Below are positions 1 through 12,206 of a stretch of 64,000 nt of DNA, piece by piece. A program made the position numbers and the translations under genes. The DNA comes from Trileptium ribeirensis (lineage: Eukaryota > Nematoda > Enoplea > Enoplida > Thoracostomopsidae): positions 49,628 to 113,627 of the forward strand of contig JASANE010012039.1 in the NCBI GenBank assembly GCA_030248225.1. The letters are read 5' to 3'. Each line of letters starts with the position of its first letter. Position 1 is the stretch's first letter. A model generated the notes under the pieces. That model searched no databases, was not told the DNA's origin, and saw only the letters and a list, made by a program, of their open reading frames with translations.

Positions 1-2
1 TA

Positions 3-149
3 GATCTGTACCTGTGCCCTGATGACGACGGAGACGGGTGGAAACCAGACCCACTTCTCCCATCCTCAGCTTTTCAGACAGCACAACTGACCTACAGTTT
101 TAGTCTAGGCATAAATGTGGACCCAACTATTTACACCTCTCATATGTGA
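3..149 (+). CDS. Possible partial exon at window edge
   Basis: Frame 3 is open from the first bases to TGA at 147-149, giving 48 residues that start DLYLCPDDDGDGW. The composition is more protein-like and less AT-rich than the sequence that follows. The acidic DDDGDG stretch recalls calcium-binding loops of EF-hand or thrombospondin type-3 repeats, but it is too short for a domain call. If real, it is the C-terminal end of a gene lying left of the window. The opposite strand also has a short open frame here (ATG near 75-77 reading left), so strand is uncertain. A chance open frame is quite possible. Confidence 0.22.
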   Translation, partial: DLYLCPDDDGDGWKPDPLLPSSAFQTAQLTYSFSLGINVDPTIYTSHM

Positions 150-645
150 CAATCAAGCTGATATTAGGTAGTATTATTCCTTAGTTTTTGAAAAAGAACC
201 GTGTCCCTGGTTCTATATATTGTTTGCTTAAAACGTATCGAACGAACTGAACCCAAGGTTATATGATTTGTTCTATAACCCTCGTTTCCCAATGTGACCA
301 AGTTTTAATAAAAGCAAAAGCGATGTGTGGAGATGCTATGTGGGTAAGTAAAGCCAGTGTACCTTCCGACCAAAGGCATAGCCATTTCGGACTTTTTGCT
401 ATAGCAACCATTAGTCTCGTGTCAGTGATAACTGTGTTTGATTTAAATGTTGGTATATACAACTTCACGAGCAGTGACTCAGACACCCACAACACTGCAC
501 CACATAACAATTACCATAAAATACTAATTTAGGATTTTTATAAATACGATTCGACACATAATAAGCAGTTTCTTTGTCAAGGTTACAATTTGTAGCAACG
601 TCCGCACTTATGCTAATCTTATGCACGTTTTACAGAATAATGCTT
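150..645. other. Unassigned AT-rich stretch
   Basis: Two overlapping open frames of 83 and 89 codons lie on opposite strands at 259-532. They are at the length expected by chance here and neither resembles a known family. A GTAAGT donor-like site at 343 has no convincing upstream coding frame. Confidence 0.3.
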
Positions 646-1796
646 GCATAGTGGCGCAAAATTTTGGTTATGTCACGCAAGAGCGTGTTTCTATCACGAG
701 CAATTAGCTTCGAATAACAATCACTTATGCGCAACTTAGTGCGTTTAAAAATTACGGGCACTTAGTGGTCAATTACTAATCTGTTGCACACATTCTATGG
801 CGCATAACATTTCAGTTATGCACAGTTATTTACCCGTAGCTTGAAAGTTACGCGACGCTAAAATGTTCATAACTGGAAATCACCCGCAACTATATGTACG
901 GGATTTTAAAATTCTACGCAATCCTACGCCCATACTAAATGGTTAGGGGCAATTTGGATGCTGATAGATCAAAACTTGATTGCTGCATTACTTAGGCACT
1001 AATTTTTGCATGTATTAAAGAAACATGAACTAGTATAGTTAAAAACGTATATAACTAAGGTAGTTTTTAAAATTCAAAAAATAAAATTTGAATAATTCAC
1101 CGGATAAAATCAATCAGTGGCGACTGAGATAAATGACAATATGTACTACTCAAAATTGATTTTTGATCGTCGCGATTCATGTTGATATTGCTGGGGCATT
1201 TTATTATCTATAAAATATATTTAGCCTATATCCTGTTTTTGTTTAGGTATTTAGGCCATTTATAATGAAAACAAGTCAACACACATAATGACGGGCTACT
1301 TTTTGATATCTGGTTTACAAAATTTTATGTTATAGTTCCCCGCATAAACCATACTGTTTGAGGATTTGAGAGCTCAGTATTATTTGTTCAAATTTACAAG
1401 TTAAATCCAAAGAATTCACAACGAATTTTTAACTCTTGTCGAATGGTAAATTAATTCTTCGTGTTTGACGCGTAGTTTGAATAATTGACAAATTGCCTGT
1501 TTTAATGAATCTTTCAATTACAATTAGTAATAATTGTAACGGGCACATAATGAACACGTAAACAATTAGTTACGGGCAAGATATATTCGAATGGAAAAAT
1601 GATTATACACTATTGTTGCGCGTAACTGAAGCACTGCGTGCTCTTTCTTGAGCATAAATTTGATTTACGCACTCTAGCGTGCGCATAAAATTTGTTATAC
1701 ACGCTTAAATACTAGTTAACAAAGTTTACGCACTTCGGATGTGTGTAACTACCACACGGATAAAAGTGACTATGAAAATTTTGCACCGCTTTGCGC
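646..1796. repeat. Inverted, hairpin-rich repeat block
   Basis: Positions 646-676 and the reverse complement of 1766-1794 align over about 30 bases around a shared GCAAAATTTT core. Between them lie many short stems built on CGCA/TGCG and CACGC/GCGTG, for example 674-687 and around 1664-1686, with the spelling ttatgcgc/gcgcataa recurring. The centre (about 900-1540) is plain AT-rich sequence. This may be an old inverted-repeat transposon about 1.15 kb long, or a degenerate satellite. No coding frame supports either. Confidence 0.4.
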
Positions 1797-2093
1797 GCAT
1801 TATGCGGCGTTCACGTTATAATGTCCCCAACGTTTGGAACCTATGTACACAACACAGTGTCAGGCACTCTGTTGATAACAGGGTGTCTTAGACACCCCAT
1901 GTTTTTAATAAATTTTTTAAAGGTAGCTAGTTACGCGTATTACTGCTTATCGAAAGTGTCAGGCATACCGTGTCTTCTGGTAATTTTATTGACAGTGTTG
2001 GGAATTGTTCGAGCAATGTTCATATGGACTAGATACAAATATCGTAAAATTAGAAAAAACTACACAGGGCAGTTGACTAATAAACCGCATTAG
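1791..2093 (+). CDS. Small hydrophobic ORF, doubtful
   Basis: A 100-codon open frame. Residues about 40-55 and 58-78 are hydrophobic and could span a membrane, followed by a basic tail (RYKYRKIRKNY). It overlaps hairpin-forming GGGTGT/ACACCC motifs and the right end of an inverted-repeat block, so it may be an accidental frame through repeat sequence. I do not recognise it, and length alone does not separate it from chance at this base composition. Confidence 0.15.
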   Translation: MRALCGVHVIMSPTFGTYVHNTVSGTLLITGCLRHPMFLINFLKVASYAYYCLSKVSGIPCLLVILLTVLGIVRAMFIWTRYKYRKIRKNYTGQLTNKPH

Positions 2094-2235
2094 CTACAGA
2101 CGGTGTCCGTTATTGTTAACTCGCGCCAAATTGGTAGCTAAGGGTGTGTACGACACTGTCCAGAAAAAAATGTTGTAGCTAGGGGTGTGTGGTACACCCT
2201 TAGCAATTCATTTACAGCATGGGTGTCACCCTGAC
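1881..2235. repeat. Cluster of GGGTGT/ACACCC hairpins
   Basis: GGGTGTCTTAGACACCC at about 1881-1897 is a perfect 7-bp stem with a 3-base loop. A second stem, GGGTGT...ACACCC with a GTGGT loop, lies at about 2185-2201, and a third near-palindrome, GGGTGTCACCC, at about 2220-2230. AGGGTGTGTACGACACT near 2139 is a weaker relative. Recurrence of the same stem in 350 bp is unlikely to be coincidence; function unknown. Confidence 0.5.
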
Positions 2236-2431
2236 TGTCTATATGGTAGCGTCGCGACTACAGGGGGACAAAAGTCCTAAACAGCGGGGCAATTATAACG
2301 TGAACGCCGTATTATTCTGTGAAAAGTGCATTATTGTACACTGTCATCTGTCAGTAGGCCTTGAGTGCAAAAAATTCGATAAATGCCCAATAATTGTATT
2401 AAAACCACGGCTTTGTAAAAAAGAAGGCTAA

Positions 2432-3122
2432 CAGTTATACTATATTCTAGCAAACATATAATCTCCTAGTTGTACATTTGCAATATTGGTCTGTGTCTGC
2501 GCTAAATGTGCGATGCCAACTATCCAAAGTATCTTCTATTCTATTTTCCGAATTATATTTTGTTACATATTTTATTAGGTTTCAGGAATTACCATTAAAA
2601 CTTATGTTTTAGTTTTCATTTTTGTTATATTTTTCAATTTTAAGTAAAGTCTAATTTTATCTGTAATCAAAAATCTTCCAGTGGAGGCGCTTAGTTTACA
2701 TGTTTCCCAATTCAGGCTCAAGGACAGCTTAAGCTAAAAATTTACCTTTGGGTTTACCCTATGTAATACCAAATAGTAATTTGGCAAAAAAACAGGCATG
2801 ACCCATTAGTTCTGGACTCAAAAATGCGAACATCTAAATTTAGTTCCAAATCGTAGACAGGAATACCGTCGCATAATGAATCATTAACGTATTGTGCTGA
2901 TACTACTCCAAGCAAGGCACACTATAAAACTGTAAATTAGAAACCATTAGTTTCAAAATTTTATGCTAAATATAGATGATCCTGTTTCAAGCTTACTGCA
3001 CTAAACCAATGTTTTTATTACAACAACGGTTTGGCTCAAAAATGACGAGTGGATATATCTAATTTTTTTTACCATTGATCGCAGTTACCCGTCGACAGAT
3101 TATGGTAGGAAAATTTCTCTGT
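2432..3122. other. Unassigned AT-rich stretch
   Basis: No gene, splice-site pair or repeat could be supported here. The 70-codon frame just upstream (2219-2431) has no recognisable features. Confidence 0.4.
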
Positions 3123-3336
3123 GTGTGTCCCCTTGCAACCGCACTAATTAAACAATCGCCTAGCTTAGTCGAAAATCAAGTTGAGTTTTGTGTTTCCGTC
3201 TATAACATGATAACCGCTAAAGTGACATGTGTGTCCCCTTGCAACCGCACTAATTAAACAATCGCCTAGCTTAGTCTAAAATCAAGTTGTGTTTTGTGTT
3301 TCCGTCTATAACATGATAACAGCTAAAGTGACGTGA
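3123..3336. repeat. 106-bp tandem duplication (2 copies)
   Basis: The block beginning gtgtccccttgcaaccgc at 3125 recurs at 3231, a period of 106 bp, with only a few substitutions between copies. The 60-codon open frame at 3075-3257 is an accident of this duplication. Confidence 0.9.
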
Positions 3337-3840
3337 TAAAAATTTTCACAGTACAGGTGACCTGAACTGTTGCAAAATTAGGCCCAACTTCTTTTTACTC
3401 TTAAATAGTGAAAAATAAATGATTTTGTCTTAAAAACATCTTGCATTTTATTCTTGTTCAATATTTAATCAAGTACATTGATTCATTTAACTTATCAGTA
3501 GTTACAACTCAATGCATGCTTGCTACGAGAACCTAACTCACACTTGGCTCAGTTTCACTTCGATTAACTTGACATAAGCCCAGCTTTACCATTTCTTTAC
3601 AATATCAATCTATCCATAGAATAAGACGTGAATTTCATTAAATTTGGATTAATATAATTATTATTATCATCAGAAAAAATCTCATTAAACCTGTTGTCCA
3701 GTGAGCCCAGCACGACTTCACAAAGGGAAAGATGTTGCAATTTTATCGTTGTTAACGATTAATGTTATTTAAAATATAATAAACTTCTGTGTTTTTTAGG
3801 GAAAAGTTTCAAGTAGTACACTTTTGCGGGTACTGGAGGT
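3337..3840. other. Spacer before the minisatellite
   Basis: AT-rich sequence with no supported gene or repeat. Confidence 0.4.
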
Positions 3841-5868
3841 ATATAGGAGGGCTAACAAGCTTCGTGACCATGAAACTACCAAGATAAAGAAGCAATTTTG
3901 ATGAAACTATACCCTATAACAACGTCATTTTATAGGAGGGCTAACAAGCTTCGTGACCATGAAACTACCATGATAAAGAAGCAATTTTGATGAAACTGTA
4001 CCCTGTAACAATGTCATTTTATAGGAGGGTAACAAGCTTCGTGACAATGAAACTACCATGATAAAGAAGCAATTTTGATGAAACTGTACCCTGTAACGAT
4101 GTCATTTTACAGGAGGGTTAACAAGCTTCGTGACCATGAAACTACCATGATAAAGAAGCAATTTTGATGAAACTGTACCCTGTAACAATGTCATTTTATA
4201 GGAGGGTAACAAGCTTCGTGACCATGAAACTATCATGATAAAGAAGCAATTTTGATGAAACTGCACCCTGTAACAATGTCATTTTATAGGAGGGTAACAA
4301 GCTTCGTGACTATGAAACTACTATGATAAAGAAGCAATTTTGATGAAACTGTACCCTGTAACAATGTCATTTTATAGGAGGGTAACAAGCTTCGTGACCA
4401 TGAAACTACCATGATAAAGAAGCAATTTTGATGAAACTGTACCCTGTAACAATGTCATTTTATAGGAGGGCTAACAAGCTTCGTGACCATGAAACTACCA
4501 TGACAAAGAAGCAATTTTGATGAAACTGTACCCTGTAACAATGTCATTTTATAGGAGGGCTAACAAGCTTCGTGACCATGAAACTACCATGATAAAGAAG
4601 CAATTTTGATGAAACTGTACCCTGTAACAATGTCATTTTATAGGAGGGTAACAAGCTTCGTGACCATGAAACTACCATGATAAAGAAGCAATTTTGATGA
4701 AACTGTACCCTGTAACAATGTCATTTTATAGGAGGGCTAACAAGCTTCGTGACCATGAAACTACCATGATAAAGAAGCAATTTTGATGAAACTGTACCCT
4801 GTAACAATGTCATTTTATAGGAGGGTAACAAGCTTCTTGACCATGAAACTACCATGATAAAGAAGCAATTTTGATGAAACTGTACCCTGTAACAATGTCT
4901 TTTTATAGGAGGGTAACAAGCTTCGTGACCATGAAACTACCATGATAAAGAAGCAATTTTGATGAAACTGTACCCTGTAACAATGTCATTTTATAGGAGG
5001 GTAACAAGCTTCGTGACCATGAAACTACCATGATAAAGAAGCAATTTTGATGAAACTGTACCCTGCAACAATGTCATTTTATAGGAGGGTAACAAGCTTC
5101 GTGACCATGAAACTACCATGATAAAGAAGCAATTTTGATGAAACTGTACCCTGTAACAATGTCATTTTATAGGAGGGTAACAAGCTTCGTGACCATGAAA
5201 CTGCCATAATAAAGAAGCAATTTTGATGAAACTGTACCCTGTAACAATGTCATTTTATAGGAGGGTAACAAGCTTCGTGACCATGAAACTACCATGATAA
5301 AGAAGCAATTTTGATGAAACTGTACCCTGTAACAATGTCATTTTATAGGAGGGCTAACAAGCTTCGTGACCATGAAACTACCATGATAAAAAATCAATTT
5401 TGATGAAACTGTACCCTGTAACAATGTCATTTTATAGGAGGGCTAACAAGCTTCGTGACCATAGAACTACCATAATAAAGAAGCAATTTTGATGAAACTG
5501 TACCCTGTAACAATGTCATTTTATAGGAGGGCTAACAAGCTTCGTGACCATGAAACTACCATGATAAAGAAGCAATTTTGATGAAACTGTACCCTGTAAC
5601 AATGTCATTTTATAGGAGGGCTAACAAGCTTCGTGACCATAGAACTACCATAATAAAGAAGCAATTTTGATGAAACTGTACCCTGTAACAATGTCATTTT
5701 ATAGGAGGGCTAACAAGCTTCGTGACCATGAAACTACCATGATAAAGAAGCAATTTTGATGAAACTGTACTCTGTAACAACGTCATTTTATAGGAGGGCT
5801 AACAAGCTTTGTGACCATGAAACTACCATGATAAAGAAGCAATTTTGATGAAACTGTACCCTGTAACA
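3841..5868. repeat. 88/89-bp minisatellite, about 23 copies
   Basis: The unit starts ataggagggctaacaagctt and ends in tgtcatttta. Starts fall at 3846, 3935, 4024, 4112 and so on to 5793, giving about 23 head-to-tail copies. Unit length is 89 bp when the junction reads gggctaac and 88 bp when it reads gggtaac. Copies are nearly identical, with mostly single-base changes. The first copy is the most divergent and the last ends at about 5868 in gtaacaaatg. Copies at 5437 and 5615 share private changes (catagaactaccataata) absent from 5526 and 5704, so a two-unit block was itself duplicated. Confidence 0.97.
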
Positions 5869-6475
5869 AATGTTTTAGTGAGAGCATTGTTGTGTTTACT
5901 AAAAATTCCCATATGTAATTGTATGCTTGGAAATTTTTTAGGATAATATAACATGTATGCAGCTGTCTGTAGAACTGAATATTTTATAAATAATTTTGAA
6001 TTTATCAACCACATTTTAAGCAGATGACATTTCAAAGCACTGTATATGTTAGGTTTTCATTGTGTTACAACATTTATGAAAAAATTAGTTGGGGCAAAAT
6101 AAACGTTCAAGTAGCGAGATCCCAACTAGCATACACTTTTGAGAACACTGAGCTAGTTTTGCTAACGGAAATTAAGCAAAGCCGTTGCATATCTTAAGGC
6201 AACCACAAAATTCGTCACTTTTGAAAAAAAATACTGTATGAGATTAAAAGGAACACACATTGAAAAAGGAGTTGTTCATAATATTTCACAGCTGCTACTT
6301 AATTAAAATTAAATTACAGTTTAATTTAAATGTGAGAACGATACAGTAGTTGGTATCGTCTACGATACTAATTAACCATGACGATGAAGCCTTATAACTA
6401 TAACAAAAAATTCTGTAGCCAGAAATGTTTAACCTTAGCAGAGTATTAATTTGGACTATACATGCTCAAGGACCG
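5869..6475. other. Unassigned AT-rich stretch
   Basis: No supported gene or repeat. The minus-strand 70-codon frame at 5823-6035 starts inside the minisatellite and is not convincing. Confidence 0.4.
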
Positions 6476-6477
6476 AG

Positions 6478-6706
6478 GCTCCAAGGGGTGTTGTCGGGGT
6501 TGCGGGTGAGGGGGGATGGGGGTTTAGACTTTCCCGAATTTTCATCATTATTTTGCAATTTTCCTAATCTTCGCGAATGATAGTTCCACGGAAGATTGAA
6601 CTGCCTACCTGGGAGGGAGGGTTCGGCTCTTTGCGCGGAAGGCTACGGTGGGGGCGACGCTTCAGGGAGATACTTCGCTACGCCCATGGGCATGTATGAT
6701 TCACGT
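6478..6706. repeat. GC-rich dispersed repeat, copy 1
   Basis: A clearly GC-richer island with G-rich runs (gaggggggatgggggttt). It ends cttcagggagatacttcgct...gggcatgtatgattcac. Islands at about 46.77-47.08 and 51.85-52.08 kb end with the same cctca/gg-agta-ccc...gcatgtatg layout. Probably an old dispersed element; no coding frame. Confidence 0.4.
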
Positions 6707-6719
6707 TTATCATTTAACA

Positions 6720-9700
6720 GCAAGGCCTCATTTATATATGGCTGAAAACCAGACTTGGTTATTGTAGGGTAAAGGTGTAAAGGTAAAGGTATCCTTAGCG
6801 CGCGAATTTTCGCAAGCTCATTAGTGAACAGTATCGTTGGAAGTGACTATGTTATTTTACTTAGTAAGCACTACCGCTGCATGTGTAGGCATAGTGGGCC
6901 CATTCGGCGATCGTAGAGAAGTCAAGCTGATTCTTTTAAGTGGCTTCTGTCGAAATGACTAAGCGACTCTACCCTTGTTTTGGTTTCATTTATTGAGTGT
7001 ATGGACAAAGTTACGGAAATCACAACGTTGTCCCTTTATAGGCAGCGTTTATAAAGTCGGTCTAATCCATTTAGTTAAAAAATTTAAATATGTGAGCTTA
7101 TAATATTTGTCTAAACACTATTAAATAGTTACCTAAACCAAGAATAGTCGAAAAACCCATAAGGGTCCGAGAAATTTCGCAAAAGCTTCCAACGTACGAG
7201 ATAGCTCGTATTTGTTGACTGATAGAACGGCGGAATGTGGGCAGTGGATATTATTATTTGTGCAGCATGGTTGGATCAACATTGGTTTTTGAATTAAGAC
7301 CCAAAATACACGAAAACGGCAATATCAATAACCGCTTGAGTTATATAGGTTATCGGTCTCATTTTGAACGACAATTTATCCTGTATGTATTTATCCTGTA
7401 TTTATCGTGCACATAGTGAGTCTCTAAATGCAGAATAACAGAATAAGCGGCTATATATCCTTAACTGTTCTAGCAAAATGGCTGATGTTCGGCTCATATA
7501 GTAAATTGATTCTCAATAACTCAGAAATCGCGACCGTGACGATAAGAAAAGTTACTAGTTTACAAGTTTACAAACTAATAGAAAACACTGTACCTAACAG
7601 CGTCGGATGTGTTAAATTATGGATTTATTAAAATTTATAGAGTAAGTTTTTATTTTTTAAGTGAAGTGTATCACGGCAATGTGTTGTGATAAGAGTTATT
7701 AATGCTGATTCCAAAATACCATTGTGTTAGATATTGAGACTTGTGGAGATACCTCTCCGAGATTTTTATCACTTATAATGCTTTACGAGTATTAATTTAA
7801 TTTGCTCGCTGTCAAAAACTGGAAAACATTGCTTACTACGTCTAAAGAGTGGACAATCTAGATAAAATGTAAAATTCCAGGCTAGGGTTTGAAGCAGCGT
7901 CCAGTTACGTATAAGTCAATATCAAAACATTGTAACGTTTGTGCTCGCGCCAGTATCTTGGCGTTTGTGGTTTCTCACAGTAAAGATACTGTTACATTAG
8001 CGGGCATATTACGCTTCAGATATAATTTTTAATATGTCCAATTGTCAAGTATTAAAATTTACCCCATAGAACGAACGTCGGCCTTTTTGAAGATCAATTG
8101 ACGGCAACATCCGAGACTAAAACTTGAACCCACAATAAAATTATGTTTAAGATTAAGCAGACTATATGCAGAAAACTTACTTGATCATACGGTATTTATT
8201 GCCATATAACTCACCTAGCGCAGCGTAAAGTTTGTGATGAAAGTTAACTAATTTTCCCACAAATATGATAAAACCCATTGTTCCATTTCTGCCGAATATC
8301 TAAAAGATTCTCGAGCGAATTTCAATATATTCTTGCGTTGAGTTTCAATCTTTTCTTCAGTTTTATAGATCTAGCTAAATCGACGCAAGTATCTCTGGCT
8401 TAATTGACACCGAAAGGCAATGATCTGTGATCGATTTATGGAAAATGGCTCTCATCCAGTCCAAGCATATCTCAGTGCCACTGTTGATATTTTTTCAGAA
8501 GACGGTCTGTCAGATAGAAACAGCCGAAAAAATCTTCTAAACTTGAAAAATTAGTTTTAATTCTTAACATTTTATGACATGCCATTAAGGATTAGCAAAT
8601 ATTTTCGATATTAATGATAGTCTTTAGCGTGATTTTATAGGCTATATATTAGTCAGACTACTACAATCAGCTTGTTACAGTCGACGTAAATTTTTTATTT
8701 CATGGAGCGATACAGTAAATGTATTAAATTCAGAATTAAAATTTCCGTGATTTACAGTGTTGGCCGTTGGCCAATAAAATAAAATACTTACATCTACTGA
8801 CACAATCTGATCATCGTAGCTGATGTGAACGCTAGATTATAAATATATATTTTTCGACACGATAAAATACACACCCTTTCAAAATATTCCTACAGGGTAT
8901 TCATCATATCAAAATCTCTTCTAGAGTTTTATCGTTATCAGAAAATTTTTTTCATTTTTTACCCACTTCCCCAAATGAGTTCCAATTATCTACGGAATGT
9001 TTAAGTTGCCAAAGATTTTTCACGAATTGGTGTCGATAGTACTTTCTGCAACTTCTACGTACAATCAAGATGTAAATGACAATATGTCTTAAATATTGGT
9101 GCACTCATTTTTATTGAATTCCTACAGTCACTTGGTATCTAGGTGCAGCGCGATAAAGAAAACTCGTCAATAATTTTGTAAAACTATCGCAGCAATTCTC
9201 AAGGCAGAAGGCAGTTTAGCAAATGGTTGCTAAATGCATATTTAGAACATTATTGCCCTTGGGAATTTACCCTAGGTATATGCAGACATTAAATTCAGCG
9301 ATATAATTATGAGTTTTTTAACTTTACAGCAAATAATAATGTGGGATAATAGGATAGCAGGGTATGGCTTGAAAATGCCCATCCACGACAAGCAGTTACT
9401 CGCAGACAAACCAAACAACATAGATTAAGGAAAATCTAGTATTTATTCATTACTGAATAAATTTATCCTAAGATAGATTATCTTGTTGCTAGCAACAATA
9501 TGCAGTAATAAATCGCAATGTTTGTTCCAACACTTATAGCTCGAGAACAGATTGGCGGAATTTCCAATTTTTCCTACAATTTTATGCAATTATAGAATGG
9601 CACAAATAAGGACGATAATCTGCACTGCATCTTCTTTTGTTTGCAAACAGGGGTTGAAATACCCTTTATTTCGGGCCAAACTCAGTTCAGACTAAATCGT

Positions 9701-11650
9701 CTAAAACATATTATGGGGTAAACATAAAGCGTTAAAATAATACCAAGGTACGTGGAATTATATAATTTACCAGTAGTCATGACATAAACCAAATAAGCTC
9801 TTCATGAGACCATGATTTTGACAAAACCCTATATTTTGGAACAACACGTTGACAGTTTAGTTGCTGTTATTTATACCTTGGGATTGGTTGATACAATTTG
9901 GTTTGAACATTCATAGCACATACACCATTAGTTTGGGATCTTACAAAATATATAACGAACAACCTCTCCGCGATGGAAAAGGTTATGCTTTTGGAAAACT
10001 TAGTGCAATTTTGCTGTTATCAAATATTAATTGAAAATGGTTGCTTAGGATAAAAAATATTTACGGTACATGAGTCCTATGTTGAAATGCGTATGCAATT
10101 GTTGACTTAGTAAATGTTTTACCCTTTATAGTGGATTCAACCGGCTAAACCCTGTATTTAAATACAAAAATGGAATATATTTTGTGTTTTTTACATTTAT
10201 TTGAATCGATCAATATGCCACATAATATAATACGCATAATGCATACTTCTAAAGCGATTTACAAGCGAAAAACACGTAATAAATTGTTTAAAAATTTTCG
10301 TCTTCGTCGCTAACCGCATATAGCAATAGACTGAATTTCCCAAACTTACTTAGACGTTAATAACCCAACGGCCTCAGCGCAGCATCTAGTTTATCTTTCG
10401 GTTTCATTGAGCTTAGCTTCTGGCACTATAAAATTGAGCCTGGTGTTTTCTAAAAATAATCTTTAAGATCTCTATACGCTATCAGATCATTATCCAAATT
10501 ACTCAGTGCTGTTACAGCCAGCAGTGATGCACCATTGACTACCGCAATATTAAACATGCCAGAGTAACTATTAGCGATATCACCGAAATGGAAATACTGT
10601 TCGGGCAGAATAAAAATCGTATTCAGAAGATTTTTGATCCCACATCCAGACTAGCAAACTCAATGGTGGGCTCCCATTACAAACGATAACATTGACTGAT
10701 TGTGTCAAAAGCTTTTTATTAAAGCTAACCCAACTATAACGCCAAATCTCCGCGGAATCTGAAAAAAGTATGTGCATCTCGTTCAAATAAATTCGAATTT
10801 GGGAATCATCGATGTTGTCACGTCTAAACAAGTTTTGACAACACAGTTGGAATTATCGCCAGATCTGTATGTAAAGGCAGACTAATTGTTTGGTACAACA
10901 TATTTAATTTAGTAATTTTTCTATCAACGTACTGTTATAATGCTAAGCTCATATAATGCAGTCGTTACGGTTTGACATGAAACGATTTTGGAATTGGCTT
11001 GTGATTATTCTGTCCGTCCAAATCATTGCATGTGCAATTCCAACAGGACTTGAACTTCTCACATCCTTAATTATCATTTACAAATGAAGCTTGTCAAAAC
11101 TGGACAATTATTGATGCTCAGGCAATTATCAACACGACTTAAAAATGTAGCAAAAAGTTTATAGCGATGTTAGCTTTTACAGCAGTTTTGTTAAAAAAGC
11201 TATTGTCAAGTTCATGACCACATTGGCAAACAGCTAGCTATTTCTGTTGTCACTGCAGTGACGAAAAATCAATTATTTCCGACCTTCTACAAAATTGATA
11301 TTCCTGCTAATTTTTGTTTTACTTGTTTTTTTATGTCATTGTGTCAAACTTAATAAAAACTGTAAGCTACAATATAAAGTTGTAACCTACAAGTTTCACT
11401 GCTTCCGAGTGTCGTGCGGTCCTTTATCGTGATTTTTACAAAATCATAAGTGAAAAAAATTTTTAAGCTAAAGTCAAAAAATTATCGACACATATAATGA
11501 ATATTTGCAAGTGCGATAAAACAATTTTAATAAAATAGTATGCTGTTAAATGCCGGACACTCCGTATTGAATGCGCTGCATATAATCCTGAAGTATAAAC
11601 ATTGCGACCCTACCGTCACATCTCTTTTAACGGAGACGGTGTCGCTATGC
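6720..11650. other. Long AT-rich stretch without a supported gene
   Basis: Nothing here passes as a gene. A 67-codon frame (7428-7631, plus) and an 83-codon frame (10580-10831, minus) are chance-length. At 7300-7400 a block containing acacgaaaacggcaatatc resembles a block at 23.8 kb. A plus-strand frame at 8439-8555, starting MENGSHPVQAYLSATVDIF, looks mildly protein-like but has no splice or family support. Confidence 0.4.
7300..7400. repeat. Dispersed repeat related to 23.8 kb
   Basis: The order of motifs acacgaaaa, ggcaatatc, aac(t/c)gc(t/t)(c/t)gag, tatataggt, ggtc(t/g)cattttgaa is shared with 23817-23905, and more weakly with 23990-24060. Divergence is high. Identity as a transposon is inferred only from recurrence. 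Confidence 0.45.
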
Positions 11651-11656
11651 TCATAA

Positions 11657-11874
11657 AGGCCCATGTCAACTTTAGGGGCCGAAGTATAATGCATGCCATG
11701 CCGTTATCGATATACTAAGCCTAAGCCTTAGTCTTAGCCTAAGCTAAGGTCCCTATATGAGCCATGTACTAAGCCTAAGACTAAGTCGGGGGCTGCCGCC
11801 CCCCGAACCATCCGCTCTAAGCTGTTCTTTTTTCTAACGTTATAACGTCCGGCCCCTAAAGTTGACATGGGCCT
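11657..11874. mobile_element. MITE with perfect 25-bp terminal inverted repeats
   Basis: The left end, 11657-11681, begins AGGCCCATGTCAACTTTAGG and is the exact reverse complement of 11850-11874. The element is 218 bp and flanked by a perfect 6-bp direct repeat TCATAA (11651-11656 and 11875-11880), the expected target-site duplication. The interior has self-complementary cctaagc/gcttagg strings and a TCGGGGG...CCCCCGA hairpin near 11786-11806, and no coding frame. It is therefore a non-autonomous DNA transposon. The superfamily is not certain; a 6-bp duplication does not fit the common TA, TTAA or 8-bp hAT classes. Confidence 0.9.
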
Positions 11875-12206
11875 TCATAAATATGCCTCCCTCAAGTTTG
11901 AGAGCAAATTTTGGACAAAAGGTTTTAACTTATAAAACCACTTTAAGAATTTAACTGGCTATTTACTTTAGAATCACTTTTTTACAACATAGTTGACTGT
12001 GTACTCAGTAATGTGAAGCAATGATGCTAAAAGTGGTTTTCAAAAGGCAAACACAAGATTGGAACTACAAATCGAATCGATTGTTACTAATTTTTAATCA
12101 TAATGTAATTGACAATTACGGGGTAACATTGTAACATAGATGCGTATAATTATTAATTTCGTAGTGCATCTTTGACGATCCAGCTATAGGGTCATTCTAG
12201 TTTTCT

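Noticed and set aside
19..45. CTGATGA followed by GAAA near the window start, hammerhead-like.
   Set aside because: The intervening bases do not form a stable stem and the left side is cut by the window edge.
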